64,000 bases of DNA from CBDBFH01 sp965204775 (GTDB lineage Bacteria > Pseudomonadota > Alphaproteobacteria > JAPOUT01 > G958296285), in the NCBI GenBank assembly GCA_965204775.1, contig CBDBFH010000024.1, positions 1 through 64,000 of the forward strand, in the 5' to 3' direction. Under the pieces are notes generated by a model. That model worked only from the letters and a program-made list of their open reading frames with translations, did not search any database and was not told the DNA's origin. The translations under genes and the position numbers were made by a program. Positions 41,979 through 50,628 of this stretch are shown in pieces (the stretch's first letter is position 1; every line of letters starts with the position of its first letter).

Positions 41979-44443
41979 CCCGCGCCGCCGCCTTTCTCCT
42001 CGCCTCGGTGCTCGCCGCCTGTAGCAGTGGCGGGAGCGTCGGCGCTCCTGCCCCGGCGCCGGCCCCCACCCCGGCCCCCACCCCCACTCCCCCGCCGTCT
42101 GCCGACGCCCCGCCGCTTGAAGACAATCCGACCGCCCGCAGCCTGTTGGTCTCGGCAGGCATGGTGGAAGACGGCACCGACAGCAGGCTCGCCGCTCAGC
42201 GCACCCTCGAATTTCGCCGGCAACCCGCCCTGAACACCATCAAGGCCGATTGGGCCTATGCCCGCGGACAGGTGCGAAACGGCGCAAGGCCCTCCTCAGG
42301 GGCCGGAATCGTCATCGCCATCGTCGATTCCGCGATCGAGGGAGGAAACCGGGAATTCGCCCCGGCGATGGCGACCTTCGCCCCCGGCAGCACCCATGCG
42401 GACGACCTGGTTGATCCCAACACCAGCGTCTCCTCTAACGATCCGATTCTGCCCGGCCTGCCCGGCCAGTTCAGCGACGGTCACGGCACGGCGGTCGCCT
42501 CAGTGGCCGCCGCGCGCAAAGACGGCATAGGCTTTCATGGCATCGCCCCCCAGGCCCGCCTCTATGGCCGCCCTCATGGCTCCCCCGCCAGGAGTGTCAA
42601 CTTCCTCCAGGAAGACATGACGTTTGCAGCCCTGTTCAGCCCGATCAATCAGGCCGCCCATGTCGCCAACAACAGCTACACCGAATCTTATACGCAAAAT
42701 CAGGGTGCAATGCCGCTCCAGACACTGCGCATCCGGGCGGGTATCAGACAACTATTGCCCGACACCATTGCCGTCCTCGCCCAAAACCAGCCGGTCGATC
42801 AAGGGCCGGCCGGCAAAACGGTCTATGTCTGGTCGGCGGGCAACAGCGATGGCGAATTACTGACGCGCGAAAACTCGCCGCTGCATTTTTTCCCAACCCT
42901 GCCCTTTTATTTTCCCGAGGAGCTGCAAAATCACTGGCTGGTCGCCGCCGCCACCGATAATGACGGCGAAATCACCGAGTTCTCCAACCATTGCGGGATC
43001 ACCGGCCCCTATTGTCTCGCCGCCCCCGGCGAAAGTGTGGCGGTGGTCAATAGCGGCACTTTCTCCAGTTTTGCCGACGCTTATGTCCGGGCCGATGGAA
43101 CCAGTTTTTCCGCTCCCCTCATTTCCGGTTCGGTTGCGCTCCTCCTTGACTTTTTCGGCGCCGCCAGCGTCATGCCGGAGGAAGTCGCCGCGCGGCTTCT
43201 GTTCACCGCCGACAAGGCGGGCAGATACGCGCCGGACTCGATCCTGATCCAGACCGGGACCGGCATATCGGATCAGTGCGCCAGCCCCGGCGAGACGGCG
43301 CCACTGCCCGATTGCACCTTCAATGCGATCTACGGGCAGGGCCTGCTCGACCTCAAGGCGGCGACCGAACCGGTCGGCCAGACCCGCATGGCCACCGCCG
43401 GCCCGGCGCTCGACCGGGCGCAGACCGTCTTGAGCCGTCTGACCGGGCTGAGCCTCGCCCCGGCCTTCGGCGACGCCCTGGCGCGCGGTCTGGCCGGACA
43501 GGCGGTCGCCCTGTTTGACGAACTGGACGCCCCCTTCCCGGTCCCGCTGGGCGGTTTTGTCGCAAGTCCCTCCCGGCCCGATCCGGCCCGCCGCCTTGCC
43601 CGGATGGCCCGCGCCTCCCTCCCGGCCTTTGCGCCGGAGCCGAACTTCTCCTTTATCGGTGGGCGGGCGCAGGATTTGGGCTCGCCACTTTCCCGCGCCG
43701 GGGCGCAGCTGTTTGCCGATGCCCGCGCCTTTGCGCCCTTCATGAGCCTGCATGGAACCCCGGCGAGTTTCGGGGCGCGGATGGGGCGGATCAGACTTGG
43801 CCTGTTCTCCTCGCTGGAGGCGGGCGATGGCGCAGACCCGGCGCGCGAGGCCCCCGGTCATGGCTGGGGGGCGGCGCTGTCCTGGCAGGCGTTGCCTTCG
43901 GTTGCGCTGCAAGGCGGTTTTCTGCGCGAGGCGGAGGGGGTTTTGGCCGCGCGCGGGGCGGGCGGGCTTGATCTGGGGGCGGGAGAGACGTTCTTCACCG
44001 GACTGCGCCTGTCGCCTGCGCTGCCCCTGGGCTGGACCTTGCTGGCGCAAGGCTGGCTGGGGGTCGCGCGCGCGCCTGATGCCGGTGGCCTGTTCACGGA
44101 AATCGAGCCGCTCCTGGCCAGCGCCTTTGAGATCGGGCTCTGGCGGCAGGGCGAGGGGTCTTCCTTTGGCCTGCGGCTGTCTCAGCCTTTGCGGGCTGAG
44201 AAGGGCAGGGCGCGGTTGCGCTTTGCTTCTGCGCGGCGCGCGGACCGCTCGCTGGTCTGGCGCGAGGCCCGGGTGAGCCTTGCCCCTTCCGGGCGGGAAC
44301 GGGCTCTGGAGGCGGCCTATCTGCGCGCTTTGGGCCCGAAGACCCATCTCCATGTCCTGGCCGGTGTCGCCCTCCAGCCCGGCCATGTCCGCGCCGCCCG
44401 GCCCGAAGCCCGCTTCCTCCTCAATCTGCGCCGCGCCTTCTAA
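41972..44443 (+). CDS. Subtilisin-like autotransporter serine protease with lipobox
   Basis: Surface protease of about 823 residues. A TTG start overlaps the thiolase stop and opens a lipoprotein-type signal ending in the lipobox LAAC (about residue 17), then a proline-rich tether. The S8 protease domain shows the catalytic triad: Asp in IVIAIVDSAIEGG, His in FSDGHGTAVASVAA, Ser in DGTSFSAPLISGSVALLL. A C-terminal autotransporter barrel (from about residue 560) ends in LNLRRAF. NalP and SphB1 are known lipid-anchored subtilase autotransporters that trim other surface proteins; a similar role is inferred. The barrel part is G-rich in composition, unlike the protease part. Confidence 0.85.
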   Translation: MLTRAAAFLLASVLAACSSGGSVGAPAPAPAPTPAPTPTPPPSADAPPLEDNPTARSLLVSAGMVEDGTDSRLAAQRTLEFRRQPALNTIKADWAYARGQVRNGARPSSGAGIVIAIVDSAIEGGNREFAPAMATFAPGSTHADDLVDPNTSVSSNDPILPGLPGQFSDGHGTAVASVAAARKDGIGFHGIAPQARLYGRPHGSPARSVNFLQEDMTFAALFSPINQAAHVANNSYTESYTQNQGAMPLQTLRIRAGIRQLLPDTIAVLAQNQPVDQGPAGKTVYVWSAGNSDGELLTRENSPLHFFPTLPFYFPEELQNHWLVAAATDNDGEITEFSNHCGITGPYCLAAPGESVAVVNSGTFSSFADAYVRADGTSFSAPLISGSVALLLDFFGAASVMPEEVAARLLFTADKAGRYAPDSILIQTGTGISDQCASPGETAPLPDCTFNAIYGQGLLDLKAATEPVGQTRMATAGPALDRAQTVLSRLTGLSLAPAFGDALARGLAGQAVALFDELDAPFPVPLGGFVASPSRPDPARRLARMARASLPAFAPEPNFSFIGGRAQDLGSPLSRAGAQLFADARAFAPFMSLHGTPASFGARMGRIRLGLFSSLEAGDGADPAREAPGHGWGAALSWQALPSVALQGGFLREAEGVLAARGAGGLDLGAGETFFTGLRLSPALPLGWTLLAQGWLGVARAPDAGGLFTEIEPLLASAFEIGLWRQGEGSSFGLRLSQPLRAEKGRARLRFASARRADRSLVWREARVSLAPSGRERALEAAYLRALGPKTHLHVLAGVALQPGHVRAARPEARFLLNLRRAF

Positions 44444-44446
44444 ACC

Positions 44447-45406
44447 CTATTCAAACGCCTCCTCCCAACTGCCGCGCGTCGCGGCGCGGGAGTATTCGGT
44501 CGCCCGATTCTCAAAAAAATTGGCGTGCTCAATCCCCGTCAGCATCTCGTCCATCCACGGCAGCGGGTTGCCCGCAATCCGGTAAATCGCCGCCAGACCC
44601 AACTGCACAAGACGCCGATCCGCAATATAGCGAATGTAATCCTTGACCTCCCCGGCGGTCAGACCCTCGACCGCCCCCATCTCAAAGGCCAGGTCGATAA
44701 ACGCATCCTCATGCGCAATAATCGTCCGGCAGGCCTCCTCGATCTCGCCGCGCAGACCCGCCGTCCACAACTCCGGATTCTCCTCAATGAACGTCCGAAA
44801 CAGACGAATGATCGAATGCGTGTGCAGACTCTCGTCACGCGCCGACCACGTGACAATCTGCCCCATCCCCTTCATCTTGTTGAAGCGCGGAAAATTCAGC
44901 AAAATCGCAAATGACGCAAACAGCTGAACCCCCTCGGTAAAGGCCCCAAACACCGCCAGAGTCTTGGCAATGTCCGCCTTGGTCTCAACCCCCCACCGGT
45001 GCATGTAGTCATATTTGTCCTTCATCGCCTTGTATTTCAAAAACGCCTCATATTCCGCCTCCGGCATCCCGATCGTGTCCAGAAGATGGCTGTAGGCCGC
45101 AACATGAATCGTCTCCATATTCGAAAACGCCGCCAGCATCATCGCAACCTCCGTCGGGCGGAAAATCCGCGCATAATGCTGCATGTAACAATTGTTGACC
45201 TCAACATCGGCCTGCGTGAAAAAGCGGAAAATCTGGGTCAGCAGATGCCGCTCAGGCCCGGTCAGCTTCTTGTGCCAGTCACGAACATCCTCGGCCAGCG
45301 GAACCTCCTCCGGCAGCCAGTGAATCCGCTGCTGGGTCAGCCACGCATCATAGGCCCACGGATAGCGAAACGGCTTGTAGACCAGACGCTCCTCCAGAAG
45401 TGACAC
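44447..45406 (-). CDS. nrdB: Ribonucleotide reductase class Ia, beta subunit
   Basis: Supplies the radical for deoxynucleotide synthesis, 319 residues. Iron ligands are seen in FFTQADVEVNNCY, FSNMETIHVAAYS (the tyrosine three residues after the histidine fits the radical site), FGAFTEGVQLFASF and ARDESLHTHS. The start is a GTG at 45406 after an AGGAGGAG stretch. It lies 48 bases after nrdA in the same direction and is convergent with the autotransporter gene, only 3 bases between stops. Confidence 0.95.
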   Translation of the reverse strand: MSLLEERLVYKPFRYPWAYDAWLTQQRIHWLPEEVPLAEDVRDWHKKLTGPERHLLTQIFRFFTQADVEVNNCYMQHYARIFRPTEVAMMLAAFSNMETIHVAAYSHLLDTIGMPEAEYEAFLKYKAMKDKYDYMHRWGVETKADIAKTLAVFGAFTEGVQLFASFAILLNFPRFNKMKGMGQIVTWSARDESLHTHSIIRLFRTFIEENPELWTAGLRGEIEEACRTIIAHEDAFIDLAFEMGAVEGLTAGEVKDYIRYIADRRLVQLGLAAIYRIAGNPLPWMDEMLTGIEHANFFENRATEYSRAATRGSWEEAFE

Positions 45407-45454
45407 CGCCTGCTCCTCCTCGTCCCTGTCCCTGCTCCTGCCCCCGGCCTCCCC

Positions 45455-47473
45455 CTATTGGCAGGCCAGACATTCTCCATCGTCCGGCGGCGCGTCCGCC
45501 ACGCTTGGCGCGTCCGCCACGCCCGGCGCGTCCGCCGCGCCCGCCGCCGGACCCACCCCCGACTCCGCGCGCTGCAGCGACAGCGAGCGGCAATAATACA
45601 GACTCTTCACCCCCTTCTCCCAGGCCTGATAATGCAGCCGGTGCAAATCCCGCTTGTGAACGTCAGAGCGCAAAAACAGATTGACCGACTGCGCCTGATC
45701 AATCAGCGGCGTCCGGTCGGCGGCCAGCTCAACCACCCAGCGCTGGTCAATCTCGAAGGCCGTGCGAAACACCGCCTTCTCCGCCTCGTCCAGACAATCC
45801 AGATGCTGAACCGAACCGCCATGCGCGGCAATCGAGGCCCAGACCTCCTTGCCCCCCCGGCCCCGCTCCGCCAGCAGAGCCTCCAGACGGCGGTTGCGAA
45901 CATTGAACGAGCCCGACAGCGTCTTGTGGGTGAAACTGTTGGCCGCAATCGGCTCAATCCCCGGACTCGCACCCCCGCAGATGATCGAAATCGAGGCGGT
46001 CGGCGCAATCGCCGTCTTGTGCGAAAACCGCTCCTGAATCCCAAACTCGGCGGCGTCCGGGCACGCCCCCCGCTCCCCGGCCAGACGCCGCGAGGCCCGG
46101 TCAACCCCGGACTTGATGTGCTCAAAAATCTTCCGGTTCCAGACCTTGGCCATCGCCGACTCAAACGGAATCATCCGCTCCTGAAAAAACGAGTGCAGTC
46201 CCATCACCCCCAGACCGACGCTGCGCTCGCGCCGCGCCGCATAGGCCGCACGCCCCATCCCCTCCGGCGACCGCGCAATAAAATCCTCCAGAACATTGTC
46301 CAGAAAGCGCATCACATCCTCAATGAAGCGCTCCTCGCCCCGCCAGTCGTCAAACCGCTCCGCATTCAGCGAGGACAGGCAGCACACCGCCGTGCGCTCC
46401 ACGCCAAGGTGATCCGGGCCGGTCGGCAACGTGATCTCGCTGCACAGATTCGACGTCTTGACCTCCAGGCCCAGCAATTTGTGGTGCTCAGGGCGCAGAT
46501 TGTTCACCCGGTCGCGATAGACAATATACGGCTCGCCGGTCTCAATCCGCGCCGTCAAAATCCTGATCCACAAATCCCGCGCCGCCACAATCCGCTGAAC
46601 CGTCCCGTCCTTCGGGCTGCGCAGCTCCCATTCGCCCCCCCCCGCGACCGCCCGCATGAAGGCGTCACTGACCAAAACCCCGTGATGCAAATTCAGCGCC
46701 TTGCGATTCGGATCCCCCCCGGTCGGGCGCCGCAACTCGATAAACTCCTCAATCTCCGGATGATCCACCGGCAAATAAACCGCCGCATTGCCCCGCCGCA
46801 AAGACCCCTGGCTGATCGCCAAAGTCAGCGAATCCATCACCCGAATGAACGGAATGATCCCGCTCGTCTTGCCGTTGCGCCCCACCGCCTCGCCGATCGA
46901 GCGCAAATTGCCCCAATAACTGCCAATCCCGCCCCCGCGCGCCGCCAGCAGAACATTCTCGTTCCACAGCCCCAAAATCCCGTCCAGACTGTCATCCGCC
47001 TCGTTCAGAAAGCATGAAATCGGCAGACCGCGATCCGTCCCCCCATTCGACAGAATCGGCGTCGCCGGCATGAACCACAGACGCGAAATATAGTCATAGA
47101 GGCGCTGGGCATGCGCCGCATCGTCCCCATAATAAGACGCCACCCGCGCAAACAGATCCTGAAAGCCCTCGCCCGGCAGCAAATAGCGGTCGGTCAACGT
47201 CGCCTTGCCGAAATCGGTCAAAAGCCGGTCGCGCTCCGGACAGGTGCGAACCGCCCCGCGCTTCTCATATTGAACCGTCCGCGCCCCGCTCCCCGGCAAA
47301 ACCGGCTCCGCACCCGCAGACCCGCCCGCAAAACCCGCGCCATTCACCCGTGGGCGCGCAAAAAGCCCCGCCGCCCGATCCGAATCCACCAGCCCCGACT
47401 CGCCCGCAACGGCTCCGGACGGCTCCCGCCTCCCGGAATCAAGCGCCTCGGCAATTTGTCTTGATGCCGCCAC
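45455..47473 (-). CDS. nrdA: Ribonucleotide reductase class Ia, alpha subunit
   Basis: Catalytic subunit, about 672 residues. It lacks the N-terminal ATP-cone of E. coli NrdA, so overall allosteric inhibition by dATP may be missing. Catalytic parts are intact: LPISCFLNEADDSL, NLCSEITLPT, AVCCLSSLN, and PTASISIICGGASPGIEP. The C-terminal redox tail ends in GECLACQ and is connected by a repeated linker (units GVADAP). GTG 47473 fits the ribosome site AAGGGGA better than a TTG two codons upstream. nrdA-nrdB form an operon. Confidence 0.94.
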   Translation of the reverse strand: MAASRQIAEALDSGRREPSGAVAGESGLVDSDRAAGLFARPRVNGAGFAGGSAGAEPVLPGSGARTVQYEKRGAVRTCPERDRLLTDFGKATLTDRYLLPGEGFQDLFARVASYYGDDAAHAQRLYDYISRLWFMPATPILSNGGTDRGLPISCFLNEADDSLDGILGLWNENVLLAARGGGIGSYWGNLRSIGEAVGRNGKTSGIIPFIRVMDSLTLAISQGSLRRGNAAVYLPVDHPEIEEFIELRRPTGGDPNRKALNLHHGVLVSDAFMRAVAGGGEWELRSPKDGTVQRIVAARDLWIRILTARIETGEPYIVYRDRVNNLRPEHHKLLGLEVKTSNLCSEITLPTGPDHLGVERTAVCCLSSLNAERFDDWRGEERFIEDVMRFLDNVLEDFIARSPEGMGRAAYAARRERSVGLGVMGLHSFFQERMIPFESAMAKVWNRKIFEHIKSGVDRASRRLAGERGACPDAAEFGIQERFSHKTAIAPTASISIICGGASPGIEPIAANSFTHKTLSGSFNVRNRRLEALLAERGRGGKEVWASIAAHGGSVQHLDCLDEAEKAVFRTAFEIDQRWVVELAADRTPLIDQAQSVNLFLRSDVHKRDLHRLHYQAWEKGVKSLYYCRSLSLQRAESGVGPAAGAADAPGVADAPSVADAPPDDGECLACQ
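45489..45542. repeat. 18-bp tandem repeat in the nrdA tail linker
   Basis: Three adjacent 18-bp units, GGCGCGTCCGCCACGCYY type, encode GVADAP-like hexapeptides between the catalytic barrel and the redox-active CLAC tail. Copy number sets the length of the swinging arm. Confidence 0.85.
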
Positions 47474-47558
47474 GGGCAAATCCCCTTGTCTCCCCGCTCC
47501 TTACAAGTGATTCGAATGGCCCTCCAGACCCATATCTGGTGGAAGGCCCGAATTACAA

Positions 47559-47587
47559 ACTCAACATATCGTTGTCCGGCCTGTCAA
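47559..47587 (-). promoter_or_regulatory. Weak candidate promoter of nrdA
   Basis: TTGACA on the minus strand (47587-47582) is followed after 17 bases by TTGAGT, a poor -10. A CAAC-N5-GTTG dyad overlaps the spacer. The remaining part of 47590-47780 shows no gene. Confidence 0.35.
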
Positions 47588-47782
47588 CATGAAGTTGGTT
47601 AACAAAAGCCGAAATCCGCCGTCCGCGCCCGAATCAGAGCCGAATTAAACACTCTCCCCGCCCGCCCGGCGGGCGGGGCAACGCCGCCTGCCGGACCTTC
47701 GGCAACACAGACGCCGCCCCTTACGCCTCAGCCCGCCAGGACGACACCCCCGACTTTTATGACCTTTCATGACTCTTTCCTG

Positions 47783-47810
47783 TTGACCTGCCGTTATTAT
47801 CGTGTATTTT
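47783..47810 (+). promoter_or_regulatory. Promoter of the porin gene
   Basis: TTGACC (47783-47788), 16 bases, TATTTT (47805-47810). The leader to the porin ATG is about 200 nt, long enough for post-transcriptional control, as is common for porins. Confidence 0.55.
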
Positions 47811-48014
47811 TCGACAAAGGCGCGAGGAGGGGAACAACTTTCCCCATCAGCGCGCCGGCAAAAACCGGGGAAGGGGTCTCGTTTAAGAAGATATCGTGTC
47901 GAGCGAAGACGCAAGCCTTCGGCGCCGCAGTTGTGGCAGGTCAAGGCCTCGCGGATTGGCAAGACAATCTTCTCCCGGCCAGTGAGCAGGACTAGATTTG
48001 GAGGATCCTGAACC

Positions 48015-49232
48015 ATGCGGAACGCTCTTTTTGGTGCGGCGGCCCTCGCCGTGATAGGTCTTCTCGCCGGCCCCGCCCGCGCAGAAGAAATGATGATGAT
48101 GAACGACAAACTGGGCTTCTCCCTGCGGGGGGAACTCGTCTTCGGCTTCTTCGGCCACGATCATGACAATTCCAGCACTTACGTCTCCGGCAACGAATCC
48201 ACGGCCACCCCCTTTGTCTATGAGTCGCGGGACACCGCCAATTTCTCCATTGAATCCGACGGCGAGATTGACTTCCACGGCCGGATGATTCTCGACAGCG
48301 GCCTGAAAATCGGCGCCAAAGTCGAACTGAACCTTGATGCCGAACTCGACGAGCACCTGATCTATTTCGAGGGCGGCTTCGGCAAACTGGTCATCGGCGC
48401 CGCCGAAGGCGCCGCCGAAGCAATGCATTATACGGTTCCAAGCTACACGCCAGAGGGCGACACCGCCATCTTCGGCGTCGACTTCCCGGAAGTCCATCTG
48501 GGCCGCCTGAGCGCCCCCAACACCACCTATGTCCTCGACGACCCGGACCCGGCGCTCAAAATCGCCTATTACTCGCCGCGCGTCGCCGGGTTCAAACTCG
48601 GGCTCTCTTATACGCCGGAGGCCGGAGATACAGGCGATTCGGACGGCAATGTGCGCGTCCGCAGCAGCAGCGAAATCTCCGATTTCATTATCGTCGGCGC
48701 CAACTATCACGGTGAAGTGGGCAATGATATAAAAGTGGGCCTGTCGGTGACCTATGGAACCGGCGACGCCCCTGATGTTCGTGACTTCACCAGCGATCCG
48801 CGCGCCTATGCCTTCGGTGCCCGCCTGCACTGGCGCGATTTCGAAATAGGCGGCGCGTGGTATGCGGGCGACAGTCTTGATCAAAACAACGCGAGCTCCT
48901 TCCAGGCCGACAGCCGGGTCTGGACCTTGGGGGTCGCCTATGGCCAGGGCCCCTGGAAGATCGGGGTTGCCTATCGCTCCTCCGAGCTCAAAAGGGCCAG
49001 GCGCGACGAGGAGAACATAATCTTGGACACTGGCCAAGACGACCCCGTCCTCTTTGAGGATGAATATGAAAATGAGATGTGGGACGCAGGGCTCAGATAT
49101 GAGCTGGGCGGTGGCCTGACCATGGGCTTCAACTTCCAATATACCGAGGACACCAATCCCAACCCGTTCGAGACCGGTACCCGGGAAGTGGAAAACTATT
49201 CCGTCGGTTATATTCTGGCGCTCAATTTCTGA
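48015..49232 (+). CDS. Gram-negative porin
   Basis: Outer-membrane channel protein of 405 residues. The signal peptide (ALFGAAALAVIGLLAGPARA) cleaves before EEMMMMNDKL. The porin-type start LGFSLRGELVFGFFGHD is followed by alternating strands, a constriction-like acidic loop, FGKLVIGAAEGAAEAM and many YxxGxxY strands, ending in the barrel terminal YSVGYILALNF. It belongs to the general porin-4 type seen in Rhodospirillales and relatives. ATG 48015 has GGAGGA upstream; a strong terminator follows. Confidence 0.9.
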   Translation: MRNALFGAAALAVIGLLAGPARAEEMMMMNDKLGFSLRGELVFGFFGHDHDNSSTYVSGNESTATPFVYESRDTANFSIESDGEIDFHGRMILDSGLKIGAKVELNLDAELDEHLIYFEGGFGKLVIGAAEGAAEAMHYTVPSYTPEGDTAIFGVDFPEVHLGRLSAPNTTYVLDDPDPALKIAYYSPRVAGFKLGLSYTPEAGDTGDSDGNVRVRSSSEISDFIIVGANYHGEVGNDIKVGLSVTYGTGDAPDVRDFTSDPRAYAFGARLHWRDFEIGGAWYAGDSLDQNNASSFQADSRVWTLGVAYGQGPWKIGVAYRSSELKRARRDEENIILDTGQDDPVLFEDEYENEMWDAGLRYELGGGLTMGFNFQYTEDTNPNPFETGTREVENYSVGYILALNF

Positions 49233-49262
49233 CGCCTGATCCGATCCGTCTTTGAGATCAAG

Positions 49263-49288
49263 CCCGCCCCTTTCGGGGCGGGTTTTTT
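49263..49288 (+). terminator. Rho-independent terminator after the porin gene
   Basis: CCCGCCCC and GGGGCGGG with a TTTC loop, then T6. It ends the porin transcript and separates it from the lysis-like cassette. Confidence 0.9.
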
Positions 49289-49388
49289 CTTGGCGCGCGC
49301 GGGGGAAACTTGTCCCCGCCCGGCGGTCCGCTCCCCATCTGTCCGGAGGGGCCGGGAGGCCCCCCGCGCCGTTGCAGGAGACCACCCC

Positions 49389-49577
49389 ATGAACGTGAAG
49401 ATACAGGCTTACACCAAAAGCATCGCCGCCGCGCTCGCCGCGCTGACCACAATCCTCGCCGGATTCGGAATCGATCCCGGTCAATGGGGAAGCAGCGAGG
49501 CGATCGGCGCGCTGGCCTCGCTGATCGGAACCGCGCTGGTCTATTTCCTCCCCAACAAACCGGCTCCCGGATCGTGA
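49389..49577 (+). CDS. Small phage-type membrane protein, possible holin
   Basis: A 62-residue protein with a single main helix pair (KSIAAALAALTTILAGFGI and AIGALASLIGTALVYFLPNK). Short proteins ending in a helix plus YFVPNK-like motif are found in phage lysis regions and often called holins (family resemblance, not proof). ATG 49389 follows GCAGGAGA. Its stop overlaps the GTG of the next gene. The next two overlapping frames resemble spanins, which strengthens the lysis reading. Confidence 0.55.
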   Translation: MNVKIQAYTKSIAAALAALTTILAGFGIDPGQWGSSEAIGALASLIGTALVYFLPNKPAPGS

Positions 49578-49789
49578 GCGCCGGGTTTGGCGCGCTGCTT
49601 GCCTTCCTTCTCGCCGGGGGCGGCCTGTGGGCCCTGCTCCGCACCGCCCGCGCCCGCGGCCGGCTGGAAGCGCAGGCGGCGGCGGCGCAAAACCTTCTGG
49701 TCGGCGCGCGCCGTCTGGGCCGCGCTCTGGCTCGCCTGCGCCATCCCGGCGAGCGCCGCCGGCTGCGCCGCAAATTCGCCCGCCGATAA
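49574..49789 (+). CDS. Rz-like inner-membrane spanin candidate
   Basis: GTG 49574 overlaps the previous stop (GTGA). The 71-residue product has an N-terminal anchor helix (FGALLAFLLAGGGLWALL) and a basic, helical periplasmic part (ARARGRLEAQAAAAQNLLVG). This is the size and shape of an i-spanin (Rz). A second open frame with a lipobox overlaps it, as Rz1 overlaps Rz in phages. Low complexity makes the call tentative. Confidence 0.45.
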   Translation: MSAGFGALLAFLLAGGGLWALLRTARARGRLEAQAAAAQNLLVGARRLGRALARLRHPGERRRLRRKFARR

Positions 49790-49901
49790 TTTCTGCCTGA
49801 TCGCCCGCCCCATCCTCCCCGAACCCGACCGCGACACCGAACAAACCCTGCGCCAGATCGACGCCCATAACCTCGCCGGAGAACTGCTCTGCGGCTGGTA
49901 G
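49587..49901 (+). CDS. Rz1-like outer-membrane spanin lipoprotein candidate
   Basis: In the +1 frame relative to the Rz-like gene there is a hydrophobic segment ending in a lipobox (WAALWLACAIPASAAGC), then a short conserved tail DNFCLIARPILPEPDRD and ending IDAHNLAGELLCGW. That tail closely resembles small phage lysis proteins with the pattern C-x-(8)-P and N-x(5-7)-CGW. The start is uncertain (TTG 49587 or 49599); the functional part probably begins near 49690. The embedded arrangement matches phage Rz/Rz1 pairs. Confidence 0.5.
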   Translation: MARCLPSFSPGAACGPCSAPPAPAAGWKRRRRRRKTFWSARAVWAALWLACAIPASAAGCAANSPADNFCLIARPILPEPDRDTEQTLRQIDAHNLAGELLCGW

Positions 49902-49938
49902 CCGGGGCGGCAAGCGGGCCTCCCCTCATATATGGAAA

Positions 49939-50349
49939 TTATCCGGTTGGAGCCGAAGCCCGCCCGCCCTGCGCGCGCAGGAAAAGCACCCGGGCCATCA
50001 TCGCCAGCAGCCCAATCGATCCGGTGCAGATGACGGCAATCGCCCAGGGCACAGGACGCATCCCGGAACGCCTGGCCTCCGGGATCAGGAAGGTCAGGCC
50101 GACGCCCGCAGCCAGCAGCAGGTCGAACCAGATCTGATTGCCCCACAGGTTTCGGCTGTGCTCGGTCCAGAAGCCGAGCGGCCCCTCGGCCAGCACGGCG
50201 TACAATGTCCAGGCAAAGAACCCGGTCGACAGCGCGGCGGGAAACATCCAGACTTTTGCGCCGGGCGTAGGCGGGCTGAAGGCATAGATCAGCACAAAGG
50301 CGATGAAGCCCAATCCGGCCAGATGGGGCGCGATATCGGCAAGGGTCAT
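49939..50349 (-). CDS. Small integral membrane protein of unknown function
   Basis: A 136-residue protein with four predicted helices (LGFIAFVLIYAF, ALSTGFFAWTLYAVLA, WFDLLLAAGVGLTFLI, IAVICTGSIGLLAMMARVLF) and a conserved-looking loop EHSRNLWGNQIWFD. I do not recognise the family with certainty. ATG 50349 has GCAGGAGGA upstream. It lies between the lysis-like genes and the tRNA-Thr pair, on the opposite strand. Confidence 0.65.
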   Translation of the reverse strand: MTLADIAPHLAGLGFIAFVLIYAFSPPTPGAKVWMFPAALSTGFFAWTLYAVLAEGPLGFWTEHSRNLWGNQIWFDLLLAAGVGLTFLIPEARRSGMRPVPWAIAVICTGSIGLLAMMARVLFLRAQGGRASAPTG

Positions 50350-50528
50350 GAGAGTCCTCCTGCTGCTCCGGTGGCGCGAGGCTTCTATTATATCCGATTA
50401 TATCCGATTCGCTCCCCGCCACCCTTGCCCCCGCCGGAATGGGAACGGCTTGCCTCACAGACCGGTTTGCTCTATCCGTCCGGCAGGATCGGGGGCGGAG
50501 AGTCTTCTCCCCCCGCCTGCCCGGCGCC

Positions 50529-50600
50529 GCCCACGTAGCTCAGGGGTAGAGCACTCCCTTGGTAAGGGAGAGGCCGGTGGTTCAATTCCACCCGTGGGCA
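50529..50600 (+). tRNA. trnT: tRNA-Thr(GGT), intact copy
   Basis: All four stems pair perfectly: acceptor GCCCACG/CGTGGGC, D stem GCTC/GAGC, anticodon stem CTCCC/GGGAG around TTGGTAA, T stem GGTGG/CCACC. Anticodon GGT reads ACC and ACT codons. CCA is not encoded. A tandem second copy starts 28 bases later. Confidence 0.95.
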
Positions 50601-50628
50601 CCGCCGCCCCCCAGCCTTGCCCGGCACC

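Noticed and set aside
47556..47578. NrdR box upstream of nrdA.
   Set aside because: Only a CAAC-N5-GTTG dyad is visible. It does not match the usual 16-bp NrdR consensus and is single rather than paired.
47757..47775. Second Pho box upstream of the porin.
   Set aside because: GTCATGA and GTCATAA repeats are 10 bp apart on the minus strand instead of 11, point away from the porin and precede no minus-strand gene at a sensible distance.
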